This document shows positions 34,068 to 43,145 of a stretch of 64,000 bases of DNA, in pieces. The notes beneath the pieces are model-generated. The model had not been told where the DNA came from and did not search any database. It saw nothing but the letters and a program-made list of their open reading frames with translations. Position 1 is the first letter of the stretch. The number at the start of each line of letters is the position of its first letter. This DNA comes from Thiomargarita sp. GTDB lineage: Bacteria > Pseudomonadota > Gammaproteobacteria > Beggiatoales > Beggiatoaceae. Position numbers and translations under genes: made by a program. The DNA is taken from NCBI GenBank assembly GCA_020718845.1, contig DYRG01000002.1:62001-126000 (forward strand). The letters are read 5' to 3'.

Positions 34068-34614
34068 CGCTTTTTATTTCTTCCAATAATGCAATTATAT
34101 TTAACTCATTAGCCCATTTTCTTAGATAAGAATAATCTATTTTTATCTTTGAATTTAATAAGTTAGATACATCTCTTAATTGAAACTCAGAATGGCTATC
34201 TTTTGCCCAGATCAATTTAGATAAAATTAAATCTTCTGGGGTCACAAACCAAGCAAAAACATTATCATCAATTTGAATACGTTGGCGGCGATTAAACTCT
34301 TCAATTCGAAACGGTAAATTTTTTTTCACAACAAAATCTATTTTTACGGCTGTTTGATAATGGATAATATTAAAGAACCCTTTCATTTCAACTTGTTTGC
34401 GAATTGTTTCTTCGTCTAAGTAAAAATCCAACTCAAATAATTCTTTTAATGTGTTGATATTATTACAATTTAACTCAATAACAATGTCAATATCTCGCGT
34501 CATGCGTGGCTGTACATAGTAATTCATTGCAGTCGAACCACTTATCATATAAGTAATTTCTGCTTGCTCTAATTTTATTACCACGTCAACCAGAATATCA
34601 AACTGTTCTTTCAT
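34060..34614 (-). CDS. Nucleotidyltransferase, DUF6036/AbiEii-like
   Basis: A 184-aa protein of the nucleotidyltransferase superfamily. Seen: the GS motif and paired aspartates in ISGSTAMNYYVQPRMTRDIDIVIEL, with a third acidic position in VKIDFVV, and a later conserved segment FVTPEDLILSKLIWAKDSHSEFQLRDVSNLL typical of DUF6036/AbiEii-like proteins. All metal-binding aspartates are kept, so it is probably active and would move a nucleotide onto protein or RNA. It starts 4 nt after the der stop and overlaps the small 85-aa gene by 8 nt. Confidence 0.78.
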   Translation of the reverse strand: MKEQFDILVDVVIKLEQAEITYMISGSTAMNYYVQPRMTRDIDIVIELNCNNINTLKELFELDFYLDEETIRKQVEMKGFFNIIHYQTAVKIDFVVKKNLPFRIEEFNRRQRIQIDDNVFAWFVTPEDLILSKLIWAKDSHSEFQLRDVSNLLNSKIKIDYSYLRKWANELNIIALLEEIKSDE

Positions 34615-34617
34615 ATT

Positions 34618-36000
34618 TTATTTCTTAGCAAAACGGACTAAACGACGGCGTTTTTTGACTTGGTGGGGCGTAAGTGTATTTTTACGATCTTTAAAAGGAT
34701 TCTCGGATTGTTTGAAATTGATCTTAATTGGTGTTCCTTCCAATTTTAAGGTATTTCTTAATGCATTATTCAAATAACGTTGATACATTTCTGGCATATC
34801 ATCAGTTTGATTGCCATGAATAATAAATAACGGAGGATTTTGACCGCCTTGGTGCATATAACGTAACTTAATTCGACGACCTTTCACTAAAGGAGGCGGA
34901 TGTGCAGAAACCAGTTCTTGTAACAAGTTGTTTAATTGTGGCGTGCTCACTTTACAAAACGCAGAGGTATAAGCGCGGCGAATGAGTTGAAATAAATTTC
35001 CTACCCCACTTCCATGCAATGCAGAAATGAATTGAGGCTTTGCAAAATCAATGAAATGAAACTTGCGTTCTAAGGTAGCTTTAACGTGGTTTCTTTGGTC
35101 TTCATTTAAACCGTCCCATTTGTTAATTGCTAACACTAAAGAACGCCCACTTTCTACCACTAAACCTAATAAAGAAGCATCTTGATCGGTAATGCCTTCG
35201 CGTGCATCGAACATCATCACCACGACGTGCGCTAATTCTAAGGATTGTAACGATTTGATTACACTGAATTTTTCGATACCTTCGTCGACGCGAGAACGGC
35301 GGCGAATTCCAGCGGTGTCGATTAAAAGAAAGGCTTGTCCGTCGTGTTCAAAAGGGACGGAAATGCTGTCGCGGGTGGTGCCGGGCGCGTCGAAAGTTAA
35401 AAGGCGTTCTTCACCTAAGATTCTGTTTATTAAGGTAGATTTTCCCACGTTTGGACGACCAATCACCGCAACGCGAATTTGTTCGGGCACATCTGGTAAT
35501 TCGACTTCTTCGGGAAATGGCGCGAGCACGTCCAAAATCAAATCCATTACGCCTTGTCCGTGCGAAGCAGAAATTGCGGCGTAATTTTGAAATCCCAACC
35601 GATGAAAATCGACGCTAATCATTGTGGAATCAAAGCCTTCCGCTTTATTGATGACTAAATACAAAGGCTTATTATAAGTGCGGAGTTGTCGAGCGATGGT
35701 TTCGTCTAAAGCGGTCAAACCTGCGCGTCCATCGACCAAAAACAGCACGACATCGGCTTCTTCGACGGCTTTGAGGGCTTGTTGGCTGATGCGGGTGTCG
35801 AGGGAATCGTCGGAATTGTTCAACCCGCCGGTGTCGACCACCATGTAACGTCGCCCGCTAAGCTTTCCTAACCCATATTTGCGATCGCGGGTCAAACCAG
35901 CCTGATCGGCGACAATCGCGTCGCGGGTGCGAGTTAAGGCATTGAAAAGTGTAGATTTTCCAACATTTGGTCGTCCGACAATCGCAATTACTGGCAGCAT
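34618..36000 (-). CDS. der: GTPase Der (EngA)
   Basis: Der (460 aa) is a ribosome-assembly GTPase with two tandem G domains. GRPNVGKST occurs twice (about 8-16 and 184-192), with DTAG/DTGG, NKAEG and NKWDG. A C-terminal KH-like domain (about 355-440) follows, with RIKLRYMHQGGQNPP and KRRRLVRFAKK at the end. It is normally downstream of bamB or hisS; here the nucleotidyltransferase pair follows closely. Confidence 0.97.
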   Translation of the reverse strand: MLPVIAIVGRPNVGKSTLFNALTRTRDAIVADQAGLTRDRKYGLGKLSGRRYMVVDTGGLNNSDDSLDTRISQQALKAVEEADVVLFLVDGRAGLTALDETIARQLRTYNKPLYLVINKAEGFDSTMISVDFHRLGFQNYAAISASHGQGVMDLILDVLAPFPEEVELPDVPEQIRVAVIGRPNVGKSTLINRILGEERLLTFDAPGTTRDSISVPFEHDGQAFLLIDTAGIRRRSRVDEGIEKFSVIKSLQSLELAHVVVMMFDAREGITDQDASLLGLVVESGRSLVLAINKWDGLNEDQRNHVKATLERKFHFIDFAKPQFISALHGSGVGNLFQLIRRAYTSAFCKVSTPQLNNLLQELVSAHPPPLVKGRRIKLRYMHQGGQNPPLFIIHGNQTDDMPEMYQRYLNNALRNTLKLEGTPIKINFKQSENPFKDRKNTLTPHQVKKRRRLVRFAKK

Positions 36001-36210
36001 AATTTTTTATAATGTACAGATAGAAATGATCTGTGTAGTGTAACACACGACAATCCCAAAAAATACGAAGAAACCCTATGTTTTGCTAATAATGTTTATT
36101 CAATAGACACGACTAGACTGTTCTACAAAAGTGAGAATATAAAAGGGATATTATTGGCAAATTTTTCGACAGTTTCTTTGATATAATGAAATCCATTTTT
36201 ACGAAAAACA

Positions 36211-36270
36211 TTAATGCTCAAATTCCTCATCAATGAATAGTTTCGGGCGTATTTTTTCTTTATTTTCCAT
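36211..36270 (-). pseudogene. Short remnant downstream of the ATPase fragment
   Basis: Minus-strand frame of 19 codons, MENKEKIRPKLFIDEEFEH then stop, with a GGAGA site nearby. It is too short for a functional call and is best seen as debris of the ATPase locus or of a partner gene. Confidence 0.3.
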
Positions 36271-36310
36271 ACATCTTCTCCAAATGTTATATCCTTAACC
36301 TAGAAACACC

Positions 36311-36466
36311 TTATCTTAAAATATTATTCAATTTTTCTATGAAAACGGTTTTGCCGATGTTATTTTTGCCACTAATTAAATTGATGCGCTTGAAACCTTT
36401 TGCACTAAAGTTTTGAAAGCATTTGAAATCGATAATGTCGATATCGGTGAGAAAATGATTATCCAT
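36311..36466 (-). pseudogene. AAA-type ATPase N-terminal remnant
   Basis: A 51-codon minus-strand frame with a GGAG site upstream. It encodes an N-terminus typical of AAA_15/AAA_21-type ATPases (as in OLD-like and abortive-infection proteins): IDIIDFKCFQNFSAKGF, then the P-loop SGKNNIGKT. A stop follows soon after the P-loop; the Walker B and sensor parts are gone. The truncation is clear from the sequence; the original function is not recoverable. Confidence 0.65.
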
Positions 36467-36595
36467 TTGAAAAACTCCTTTTTTAATAAATTCAATGAAT
36501 TATAGCTAAAAGAAAACGAAAAATAACGGATTTAGGCTGTCGTCTGTTAGAATTAAAGCAGTTTTTTAACCTTAAAATCAAGTTAGGCGAATATT

Positions 36596-38335
36596 TTGAA
36601 TAGCAATTTTTCCTTATATAACAGATTGTTGCGTTATGTAAAACCTTATCGTTGGGCGTTTGGCGGTGTGATCGTTGCGATGATCGTGAGTGCCGCAACC
36701 GAACCACTCATCCCCGCATTACTTAAACCTTTGTTAGACGAAGGATTTGTCGCCAAAGACCCCGCAATTATTAAATCTTTGCCGTTGTGGTTAATTTTAT
36801 TGGCGACGATTCGCGGATTGAGCACTTTTGCGAGCCAAGTCGGATTAACATGGGTTGCGAGCCGCGTGGTTTTCGATTTGCGGGGCGAAATGTTTGCGAG
36901 GTTGCTCAGTTTGCCGACCGCTCGCTTCGACAACGCCTCTGCGGGTGCGCTGCTCTCCAAAGTCACCTTCGATGCCAACCGCGTGATGCTCGCCACCACC
37001 GAAGCCATTATCATCATTGTACGCGATTCTTTAGCTGTGTTGGGCTTGTTGTTATGGATGTTTTATTTGAATTGGCAATTGTCGTTGATTTTATTTAGCA
37101 TTGTTCCGTTTATTGTGCTAGTTGTGAAATACAGCGGTAAGAAAATGCGGCGAGGAAATTTAGAGCAACAAGATAACATGGGACAGCTAACTCGTATATT
37201 AGAAGAAGCGATTAGTGGACATAAATTAGTTAAAATATTTGGCGGTCAAGATTACGAAAATAATCGTTTCCAAAAAGCGAGTAATGGCGTGCGTTTTTGG
37301 GAAGTTCGTTTGAAAACCATTTCGCATTTGAGTATGTTTGCCGCAGAAATCTTAATTGCATTAGTTTTAGCGTTAATTATTTACATTGCAACCTCACAAG
37401 CAAATCATGATCAAGTTTCGGTAGGAAGTTTTATTTCATTATTTGCCGCGATGGGTATGTTATTTTCTCCCATTAAACGTTTAACTAAAGTCAATGAACA
37501 AATCCAACAAGGATTAGCAGCGGCTCAAACGGTTTTTGAATTAATCGATGAAATCCCTGAAAAAGAACATCTTCTTTTAGCATCTTCGCCAACTCTTAAA
37601 GGAAATATTGAGTTTCGTGATTTAAACTTTGGTTATTCTCAAGATAAAAAAATCCTTTCAAATATTGATCTAAAAATCAATGCGGGAGAAACTATTGGTT
37701 TGGTTGGCATTTCTGGAAGTGGAAAAACTACTTTAACGAATTTATTGGCGTGTTTTTATCCTATTGAAAATAATCAGATTTTTATCGATCAGTTTGATGT
37801 AAATGAAATCGCTTTAAAAACCTTACGTTCTCATTTGGCATTAGTCAGTCAAGAAATTGTTTTATTTAATGATACGATTGCAGCAAACATTGCTTATGGA
37901 TCAATGAGTAATGCTTCAAAAGAAGACATCGAGAAAGCCGCCGAAGCCGCTTTTGCAATGGAATTTATTAAACAAATGCCTGATGGTTTAAATACGATGA
38001 TTGGAGAACGCGGCGTTAAATTATCGGGTGGACAACGCCAACGTTTAGCGATTGCACGAGCGTTATTGAAAAACGCGCCGATTTTGATTTTTGATGAAGC
38101 AACTTCTGCATTAGATAGTCATGCCGAACAACAGGTTCAAATGGCATTAGAAAATTTGAGAAAAAATAGAACAACGTTGATTATTGCGCATCGTTTGTCG
38201 ACTATAGAAAAAGCGGATCGAATTGTGGTATTAGAACAAGGTCAAATTGCTGAAATTGGTACACATCAAATGCTTTTAGAGCAAAATGGTGTATATTCAC
38301 GTTTGTATCAAGCGCAAGTAAATTCAGTTTCTTAA
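36596..38335 (+). CDS. msbA: Lipid A export ATP-binding/permease protein
   Basis: MsbA (579 aa) flips core-lipid A across the inner membrane. Six transmembrane helices (about 20-315) are followed by the ATPase domain: Walker A GISGSGKTT near 372-380, signature LSGGQRQRLAIARALL, Walker B ILIFDEATSALD, and H-loop IIAHRLST. The start appears to be TTG at 36596 (LYNRLLRYVKPYRW follows), with AGG about ten bases upstream; no in-frame ATG fits the family N-terminus. It is not next to lpxK as in E. coli, and leads the msbA-DUF4395-ispE run. Confidence 0.95.
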   Translation: MNSNFSLYNRLLRYVKPYRWAFGGVIVAMIVSAATEPLIPALLKPLLDEGFVAKDPAIIKSLPLWLILLATIRGLSTFASQVGLTWVASRVVFDLRGEMFARLLSLPTARFDNASAGALLSKVTFDANRVMLATTEAIIIIVRDSLAVLGLLLWMFYLNWQLSLILFSIVPFIVLVVKYSGKKMRRGNLEQQDNMGQLTRILEEAISGHKLVKIFGGQDYENNRFQKASNGVRFWEVRLKTISHLSMFAAEILIALVLALIIYIATSQANHDQVSVGSFISLFAAMGMLFSPIKRLTKVNEQIQQGLAAAQTVFELIDEIPEKEHLLLASSPTLKGNIEFRDLNFGYSQDKKILSNIDLKINAGETIGLVGISGSGKTTLTNLLACFYPIENNQIFIDQFDVNEIALKTLRSHLALVSQEIVLFNDTIAANIAYGSMSNASKEDIEKAAEAAFAMEFIKQMPDGLNTMIGERGVKLSGGQRQRLAIARALLKNAPILIFDEATSALDSHAEQQVQMALENLRKNRTTLIIAHRLSTIEKADRIVVLEQGQIAEIGTHQMLLEQNGVYSRLYQAQVNSVS

Positions 38336-38355
38336 CAAGAAGGAGTTATTTCAAA

Positions 38356-39048
38356 ATGTTTGGCGAAAAGGTGCAAGGCTATGATATTCCAGTCCTTAAT
38401 GAACGCGAAGTTCGAGCAGGTGCGGGAATTTTATTTTTCTTTTCTTTAACGATGTTTTTAGGCGCATGGCACGCGGATCAATTATTACCCGGTCAAATGA
38501 TGATTGTCGCGTTCTTTGTAGATTTCTTAATTCGAGTGTTTAATCCGCGCTTTTCTCCGAGTTTAATTTTGGGAAGAATCGCGGTTTCAAATCAAACCCC
38601 AGAATATACTGCTGCTTCCCCTAAGCGTTTTGCGTGGTGGATTGGATTAGGTTTAGCAAGCATTATGTTAGTCACAATTGTTTTCATGCACAATATGAGT
38701 TTGCTCAATTTTGGGATTTGTGGATTGTGCATTGTTTTGCTATTTATGGAATCGTCGTTTGGGATTTGTTTGGGTTGCATTGTGTATAACAAATTGCTCA
38801 AAAAAGAAATAACTTTATGCGCAGGCGGCGTGTGTGAAATTAAACAAAAAGAACCAATTCAAGAAATAAAATTATTACAACTTATTGTTTTAATTGGGTT
38901 TTTTGTGTTTTTATACGGGGCTTTTTCTTTACTTCAACAACATCAACATCCTAAAGAACATGGAAAGCCCAATCATCAACTTTTGCATGATTTGAAAAAC
39001 CAAACGCCCACTTTAGAAAAACCTACTGAACATCAACACCATCATTAA
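38356..39048 (+). CDS. DUF4395-family membrane protein with His-rich tail
   Basis: A 230-aa membrane protein: ERE-VRAGAGILFF near the N-terminus, four to five transmembrane helices, NPRFSPSLILGR, and the paired cysteines FGICLGCIVYN, with CAGGVCE in a loop. These are hallmarks of DUF4395. The last 40 residues are polar and histidine-rich, ending EHQHHH, which suggests metal binding. Function unknown. AAGGAG precedes the ATG. It is placed tightly between msbA and ispE (20 and 6 nt gaps). Confidence 0.85.
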   Translation: MFGEKVQGYDIPVLNEREVRAGAGILFFFSLTMFLGAWHADQLLPGQMMIVAFFVDFLIRVFNPRFSPSLILGRIAVSNQTPEYTAASPKRFAWWIGLGLASIMLVTIVFMHNMSLLNFGICGLCIVLLFMESSFGICLGCIVYNKLLKKEITLCAGGVCEIKQKEPIQEIKLLQLIVLIGFFVFLYGAFSLLQQHQHPKEHGKPNHQLLHDLKNQTPTLEKPTEHQHHH

Positions 39049-39054
39049 GAAATT

Positions 39055-39864
39055 ATGAAAGAAACTTGGTTAGCTCCTGCGAAATTAAATCTCTTTCTTC
39101 ATATTGTTGGACAACGTGAAGACGGCTATCATTTATTACAAACAATTTTTCAATTCATTGATTTGTACGATGTATTACATTTTGAAATCCGTGAAGATAA
39201 TAAAATTGTTTTAAATAGTCCTTTTAAACAACAAAATTTAATTTATCGAGCGGCGTTTGAATTACAACAAAGATTTAATGTTTCAAAAGGGATTTCAATT
39301 GAGATAGAAAAAAATATCCCAATTGGTGGTGGATTGGGCGGCGGAAGTTCAGATGCCGCGACGACGTTGTTGGCTTTGAATAAAATTTGGCAATTAAATC
39401 AAGGTGTTGAAACACTTTCAGAAATTGGTTTAAAACTCGGCGCGGATGTTCCGATTTTTGTTCACGGGAAAGCGGCGTGGGCGGAAGGAATTGGCGAAAA
39501 ACTCACGCCCGTCGATTTGCCAAAGCCTTATTTTGTGGTGATTAAGCCCGATTGCAGTGTTGCAACCGCCAAAATTTTTCGCGCCCCACACTTGACGCGC
39601 AACTCGAAACCCATTACAATGCGCGCTTTCTTTGCTGGTCAAAGCAAAAATGATTGTCAAGCAGTGGTTTGTGAAGAATATCCAATCATTCAAACTGCCT
39701 TAAATTGGCTTAATCAATTTGCTCCCGCAAAATTAACTGGCACTGGAAGTTGTATTTTTGCCGCTTTTGATGATAAATCTCAAGCAGATCAAGTACATAA
39801 ACAGTCGCTTTGGCAAAGTTGGGTTGTGAAAGGTTTAAACGTTTCGCCTGCTTTGCAGAAATAA
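39055..39864 (+). CDS. ispE: 4-diphosphocytidyl-2-C-methyl-D-erythritol kinase
   Basis: IspE (269 aa), a GHMP kinase in the non-mevalonate isoprenoid pathway. Seen: PAKLNLFLHIVGQREDGYH at the start, the ATP-binding loop PIGGGLGGGSSDAA at about 90-103, and the C-terminal LTGTGSCIFA. The arrangement ispE / tRNA-Gln / prs is a common gammaproteobacterial one. The other pathway genes ispD and ispF lie about 17 and 23 kb away in the window. Confidence 0.96.
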   Translation: MKETWLAPAKLNLFLHIVGQREDGYHLLQTIFQFIDLYDVLHFEIREDNKIVLNSPFKQQNLIYRAAFELQQRFNVSKGISIEIEKNIPIGGGLGGGSSDAATTLLALNKIWQLNQGVETLSEIGLKLGADVPIFVHGKAAWAEGIGEKLTPVDLPKPYFVVIKPDCSVATAKIFRAPHLTRNSKPITMRAFFAGQSKNDCQAVVCEEYPIIQTALNWLNQFAPAKLTGTGSCIFAAFDDKSQADQVHKQSLWQSWVVKGLNVSPALQK

Positions 39865-39871
39865 ATTTATT

Positions 39872-39946
39872 TGGGGTGTCGCCAAGCGGTAAGGCAGCGG
39901 GTTTTGATCCCGCCATTCAGTGGTTCGAATCCATTCACCCCAGCCA
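39872..39946 (+). tRNA. tRNA-Gln (anticodon UUG)
   Basis: Full cloverleaf: acceptor stem TGGGGTG / CACCCCA, anticodon stem GCGGG / CCCGC around loop TTTTGAT (anticodon TTG), T-arm with GGTTCGAATCC, discriminator G, and an encoded CCA at 39944-39946. It lies between ispE and prs, the usual place. Confidence 0.95.
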
Positions 39947-39982
39947 TTTCTCTTCCCTGTCTTTGCTCGTGTGATACTCACC

Positions 39983-40954
39983 ATGCCTGATGTTACCGGC
40001 TCTCATCCGCATAAAATGGTTGTTTTTTCTGGCAATGCCAATCTTGATTTAGCGCACGCAGTTGTTAATCACCTCAATTTGCCCCTTGGGTCTGCTCATG
40101 TCGGACGCTTTAGTGACGGCGAAATTCAGGTCGAAATCATGGAAAACGTGCGTGGAAAAGATGTCTTCATTATCCAACCCACTTGCGCCCCCACTAACGA
40201 TAACCTCATGGAATTGTTAGTAATGATCGATGCTGTGAAACGTGCGTCGGCGGGAAGAATTACGGCGGTTGTGCCTTATTTTGGCTATTCACGCCAAGAT
40301 CGTCGTCCGCGTTCAGCGCGTGTTCCGATCACTGCAAAAGTGGTTGCGAATATGATTGCCAGCGTCGGTGCAAATCGCGTGTTAACCATTGATTTACATG
40401 CAGATCAAATTCAAGGTTATTTTGATCTACCCGTCGATAACATTTATGCGTCGCCTGTTTTGTTGGGAGATATTTGGAAGAAAGAATACCCCAATTTAAT
40501 GGTAGTTTCTCCCGATGTGGGCGGCGTGGTGCGGGCGCGAGCGGTCGCAAAACACTTAGATGACGCGGACTTAGCGATTATCGATAAACGTCGTCCTCGC
40601 CCGAATGAATCCAAAGTCATGCACATTATCGGCGACGTTCGAGATCGGAGTTGTGTCATTATTGACGATTTGGTCGATACAGCGGGCACATTGTGCAAAG
40701 CCGCCGACGCATTGAAAAATCATGGCGCGGCTCGAGTATTAGCGTATTGCACGCACGCGGTCTTATCTGGCAAAGCCATTGATAATATTAACAATTCTCA
40801 ACTTGACGAATTAGTTATCACCAATACGATTCCTTTAAAACCCGAAGTCGCCGCGTGTGAGAAAATTCGCCAATTAAGCATTGCTGAAATGCTCGCCGAA
40901 ACCATGCGCCGCATCAGCGAAGAAGAATCCGTCAGTTCTTTATTCATGGATTAG
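39983..40954 (+). CDS. prs: Ribose-phosphate pyrophosphokinase
   Basis: Prs (323 aa from the ATG at 39983) makes PRPP from ribose-5-phosphate and ATP for nucleotide, His and Trp synthesis. Seen: [35 protein letters not shown] (divalent-metal site), DKRRPRPN (flexible loop) and the PRPP loop [12 protein letters not shown]. The frame runs back into the tRNA, so 39920 is excluded; a second ATG at 40016 (MVVFSGNAN) would also suit the family. Confidence 0.96.
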   Translation: MPDVTGSHPHKMVVFSGNANLDLAHAVVNHLNLPLGSAHVGRFSDGEIQVEIMENVRGKDVFIIQPTCAPTNDNLMELLVMIDAVKRASAGRITAVVPYFGYSRQDRRPRSARVPITAKVVANMIASVGANRVLTIDLHADQIQGYFDLPVDNIYASPVLLGDIWKKEYPNLMVVSPDVGGVVRARAVAKHLDDADLAIIDKRRPRPNESKVMHIIGDVRDRSCVIIDDLVDTAGTLCKAADALKNHGAARVLAYCTHAVLSGKAIDNINNSQLDELVITNTIPLKPEVAACEKIRQLSIAEMLAETMRRISEEESVSSLFMD

Positions 40955-40960
40955 AAATAA

Positions 40961-41002
40961 AATCCTTCTTTAAATTTCTTTTTTCTCATCTAAAGAAGGA
41001 TT
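40961..41002 (+). terminator. Terminator of prs
   Basis: Perfect 12-bp stem AATCCTTCTTTA / TAAAGAAGGATT with an 18-nt loop, just after the prs stop; only a short T-rich tail follows. It also faces the end of the TPR gene. Confidence 0.65.
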
Positions 41003-41126
41003 GGTTTCTGTTTATGATTTGTAATGAGAGAAATTCCTTCTAACAAATCCAACCTGTTATCGTTTGATGAACCGCCACTTCCTCCTCAAAAATCCTTTTA
41101 AACTATTTCAAACGGCTACGAGAAAA

Positions 41127-42353
41127 TTAATACTTGCAGGGAGGACAGGTTGTTTTCTGGCATTCAGCGATTTTAACTTTTGCGAGTTCTCGATTAATTT
41201 GGGCATTGGTGTAGTTTGGATTAATCATTAAGGCTTTTTCAAAATTATCAAGTGCTTGTGTGAAACATCCCAAAAGACCAAAAGTTACCCCGCGACTACT
41301 CCATGCTTCAATGTAATTAGGGTTAAGAACGAGAGCTTTGTCGTAATATTGAAGAGCTTCGTCATAGCGTTTCAAATCTTTTAATGTCAATCCGCAGTTA
41401 TACCATGCTATATCAATGTTAGGATTAATGCTCAAAACCTGATGACAAGTTTGTAATGCCTCTTCATAACGTTTTAAAGTACTAAAAACGTTTCCAAGAT
41501 TAATCCATCCGCTAACAAAATTAGGATCAATAGAAATGGCTTTGTTATAGGATGTAATGGCTTTTTCATAGTGTTTTAATTTATAGAGTGCATTTCCTTT
41601 GTTATACCATGCTGCCGCAAAGTTTGGAGTAATAACAAGTGCTTTTTCGTGACTTTGAAGTGCTTCTTCGTAGCGTTTTAACCCATGAAGAGCAAGCCCA
41701 CGATTAATCCATGCAGAGGGATGATTTGGCGCAAGGGTGAGGGCTTTATCAGTGCTTTGAAGAGATTCGTCATAACGTTTTAATTCGCTTAATACCAGTC
41801 CACGATTAATCCATGCGCTGACATTTTCTGGATCAGAGATAAATACGTTGTCCAAACTTTGGAGTGCTTCTTCGTGGCGTTTTAAACTCTGAAGAGTAAG
41901 CCCCCGACTAATCCACGCTTCCGTAAAATTGGGAACAAAACCAAGGGCTTTATCAAAACTTTGGAGAGATTCTTCATAACGCATTAATTCCCGAAGGGTA
42001 TTTCCACGATTGTACCATGCCATTGAATAATCAGGATAAACACTAAATGCTTGATCGAAACTTTGAAGAGCTTCCTCATAACGTTTTAATTTGTGCAGCA
42101 TAATTCCGCGATTTGTCCACGCTTCAACGTAATTAGGATTAAGACGAGTCGCTTCATCGCATCGTTGTAAGGCTTCCTCAAGACGATTTAATTTATAAAA
42201 ATCAATGCATTGGATGTGTATTTCCTCAGCACTTTGTATTTGCGAAGTGGGCGAAGTTGCATTCGTTGACTCGCGCACAGGGATTGTTGCTTTATCACAC
42301 GCTGCGAGCGTTGATATACTCAAAACTATAGCTAATTTAATGAATTTATTCAT
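41127..42353 (-). CDS. TPR-repeat lipoprotein
   Basis: A 408-aa protein. The N-terminus is a lipoprotein signal (hydrophobic core LAIVLSISTL, lipobox LAAC with Cys19). From about residue 45 to 390 there are ten regular 34-residue tetratricopeptide repeats of the form YxxAWxNRGxxLxxLKRYEEALQSxDKAL. It would be lipid-anchored in the envelope as a protein-protein interaction scaffold. The C-terminus is cysteine-rich (CQKTTCPPCKY). The near-identity of repeats suggests expansion by internal duplication, so length may vary between strains. The partner is unknown. Confidence 0.85.
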   Translation of the reverse strand: MNKFIKLAIVLSISTLAACDKATIPVRESTNATSPTSQIQSAEEIHIQCIDFYKLNRLEEALQRCDEATRLNPNYVEAWTNRGIMLHKLKRYEEALQSFDQAFSVYPDYSMAWYNRGNTLRELMRYEESLQSFDKALGFVPNFTEAWISRGLTLQSLKRHEEALQSLDNVFISDPENVSAWINRGLVLSELKRYDESLQSTDKALTLAPNHPSAWINRGLALHGLKRYEEALQSHEKALVITPNFAAAWYNKGNALYKLKHYEKAITSYNKAISIDPNFVSGWINLGNVFSTLKRYEEALQTCHQVLSINPNIDIAWYNCGLTLKDLKRYDEALQYYDKALVLNPNYIEAWSSRGVTFGLLGCFTQALDNFEKALMINPNYTNAQINRELAKVKIAECQKTTCPPCKY

Positions 42354-42445
42354 AAATTTTCTCCATTATCTTGGGATGTGGTTGAAAATTTATATTTTAC
42401 CAAAAAATACAGGTTAATTTATTTCTAACCTTAGTAGCCCGTAGG

Positions 42446-42462
42446 GTGCAATGCAATTGCAC
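42446..42462. repeat. Short perfect palindrome
   Basis: GTGCAAT-GCA-ATTGCAC, a 7-3-7 perfect inverted repeat, followed by T5 and preceded by TAGCCCGTAGG. It lies in the gap before tRNA-Ser. The flanking GTAGCCCGTAGGGTGC string recalls a dispersed repeat seen in related and other bacteria, but only one copy is present in the window. Confidence 0.4.
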
Positions 42463-42579
42463 TGTTTTTCATTTACTTTTTCTATCATGTCACTATTCTG
42501 CGCATCGCTACCGAATTAGCTATTTGATAAACGGGGCTTGCGTTTTGATGGAAAATCACGGATAATGCGTGCTTCATTT

Positions 42580-42670
42580 GGAGAGATGGCAGAGCGGTTT
42601 AATGCGGCGGTCTTGAAAACCGTTGTGGGCTTGTACCCCACCGGGGGTTCGAATCCCTCTCTCTCCGCCA
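42580..42670 (+). tRNA. tRNA-Ser (anticodon UGA)
   Basis: Class II tRNA with acceptor GGAGAGA / TCTCTCC, anticodon loop CTTGAAA (anticodon TGA), a long variable arm (TGGGCTTGTACCCCACC), T-loop GGTTCGAATCC, discriminator G and encoded CCA at 42668-42670. Confidence 0.95.
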
Positions 42671-42695
42671 ATTTCCCCGCCTTTTTGAATACAAT

Positions 42696-43145
42696 ATGTT
42701 GAAAATACTCGTTATTTTATCATTTCTGAATGTGTGGGCTGTCGATCAAGCCGCCACACCCTTTTCTAATCCGCAGCAAGAAACAACTTATAAGAACTTA
42801 ATTGAAGAACTGCGGTGCGTTGTCTGTCAAAATCAATCACTTGCAGATTCGAACGCCTCGTTAGCACAAGATTTACGCAATGAAGTTCGCTCAATGGTTC
42901 AACAAGGCAAAAACGAGCAACAAGTGACTAATTTTTTAGTGGAACGATATGGCGATTTCGTTTTATATCGTCCACCTTTAAAATCAACAACTTATTTGTT
43001 ATGGCTTGGACCGATTGCATTATTATTCATTGCATTTCTTAGCGGTTTGTATTTCATTCGCCGTCAACCTAAAACCGCTTCAACGTTAAGTGCTGACGAA
43101 CAAGCTCAATTAAATAATATCTTGAATAATAAGGAAAAATTATGA
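42696..43145 (+). CDS. ccmH: Cytochrome c maturation protein CcmH
   Basis: CcmH (149 aa) handles apocytochrome c thiols in the periplasm. Seen: a short N-terminal signal, the redox motif LRCVVCQNQSL (Cys41 and Cys44 region), three-helix domain DLRNEVRSMVQQGKNEQQVTNFLVERYGDFVLY-type segments, and a transmembrane helix at about 100-120. It overlaps ccmI by 4 nt, so they form a pair. The rest of the ccm cluster is not in the window. The start codon lies 26 nt after tRNA-Ser. Confidence 0.93.
   Translation: MLKILVILSFLNVWAVDQAATPFSNPQQETTYKNLIEELRCVVCQNQSLADSNASLAQDLRNEVRSMVQQGKNEQQVTNFLVERYGDFVLYRPPLKSTTYLLWLGPIALLFIAFLSGLYFIRRQPKTASTLSADEQAQLNNILNNKEKL

Larger units (their letters stand above)
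36001..36595. other. Gap between der and msbA holding gene remnants
   Basis: Apart from short msbA and der leader sequence, this stretch contains two minus-strand fragments described separately (36311-36466 and 36211-36270). A further frame at about 36121-36208 reads VFRKNGFHYIKETVEKFANNIPF and could be the end of the same decayed locus. No intact gene is present. Confidence 0.55.

Noticed and set aside
41180-42200. Tandem DNA repeat or CRISPR-like array in the TPR region
   Set aside because: The roughly 102-bp periodicity is explained by 34-residue TPR units in a coding frame; the repeats are imperfect and without spacers.
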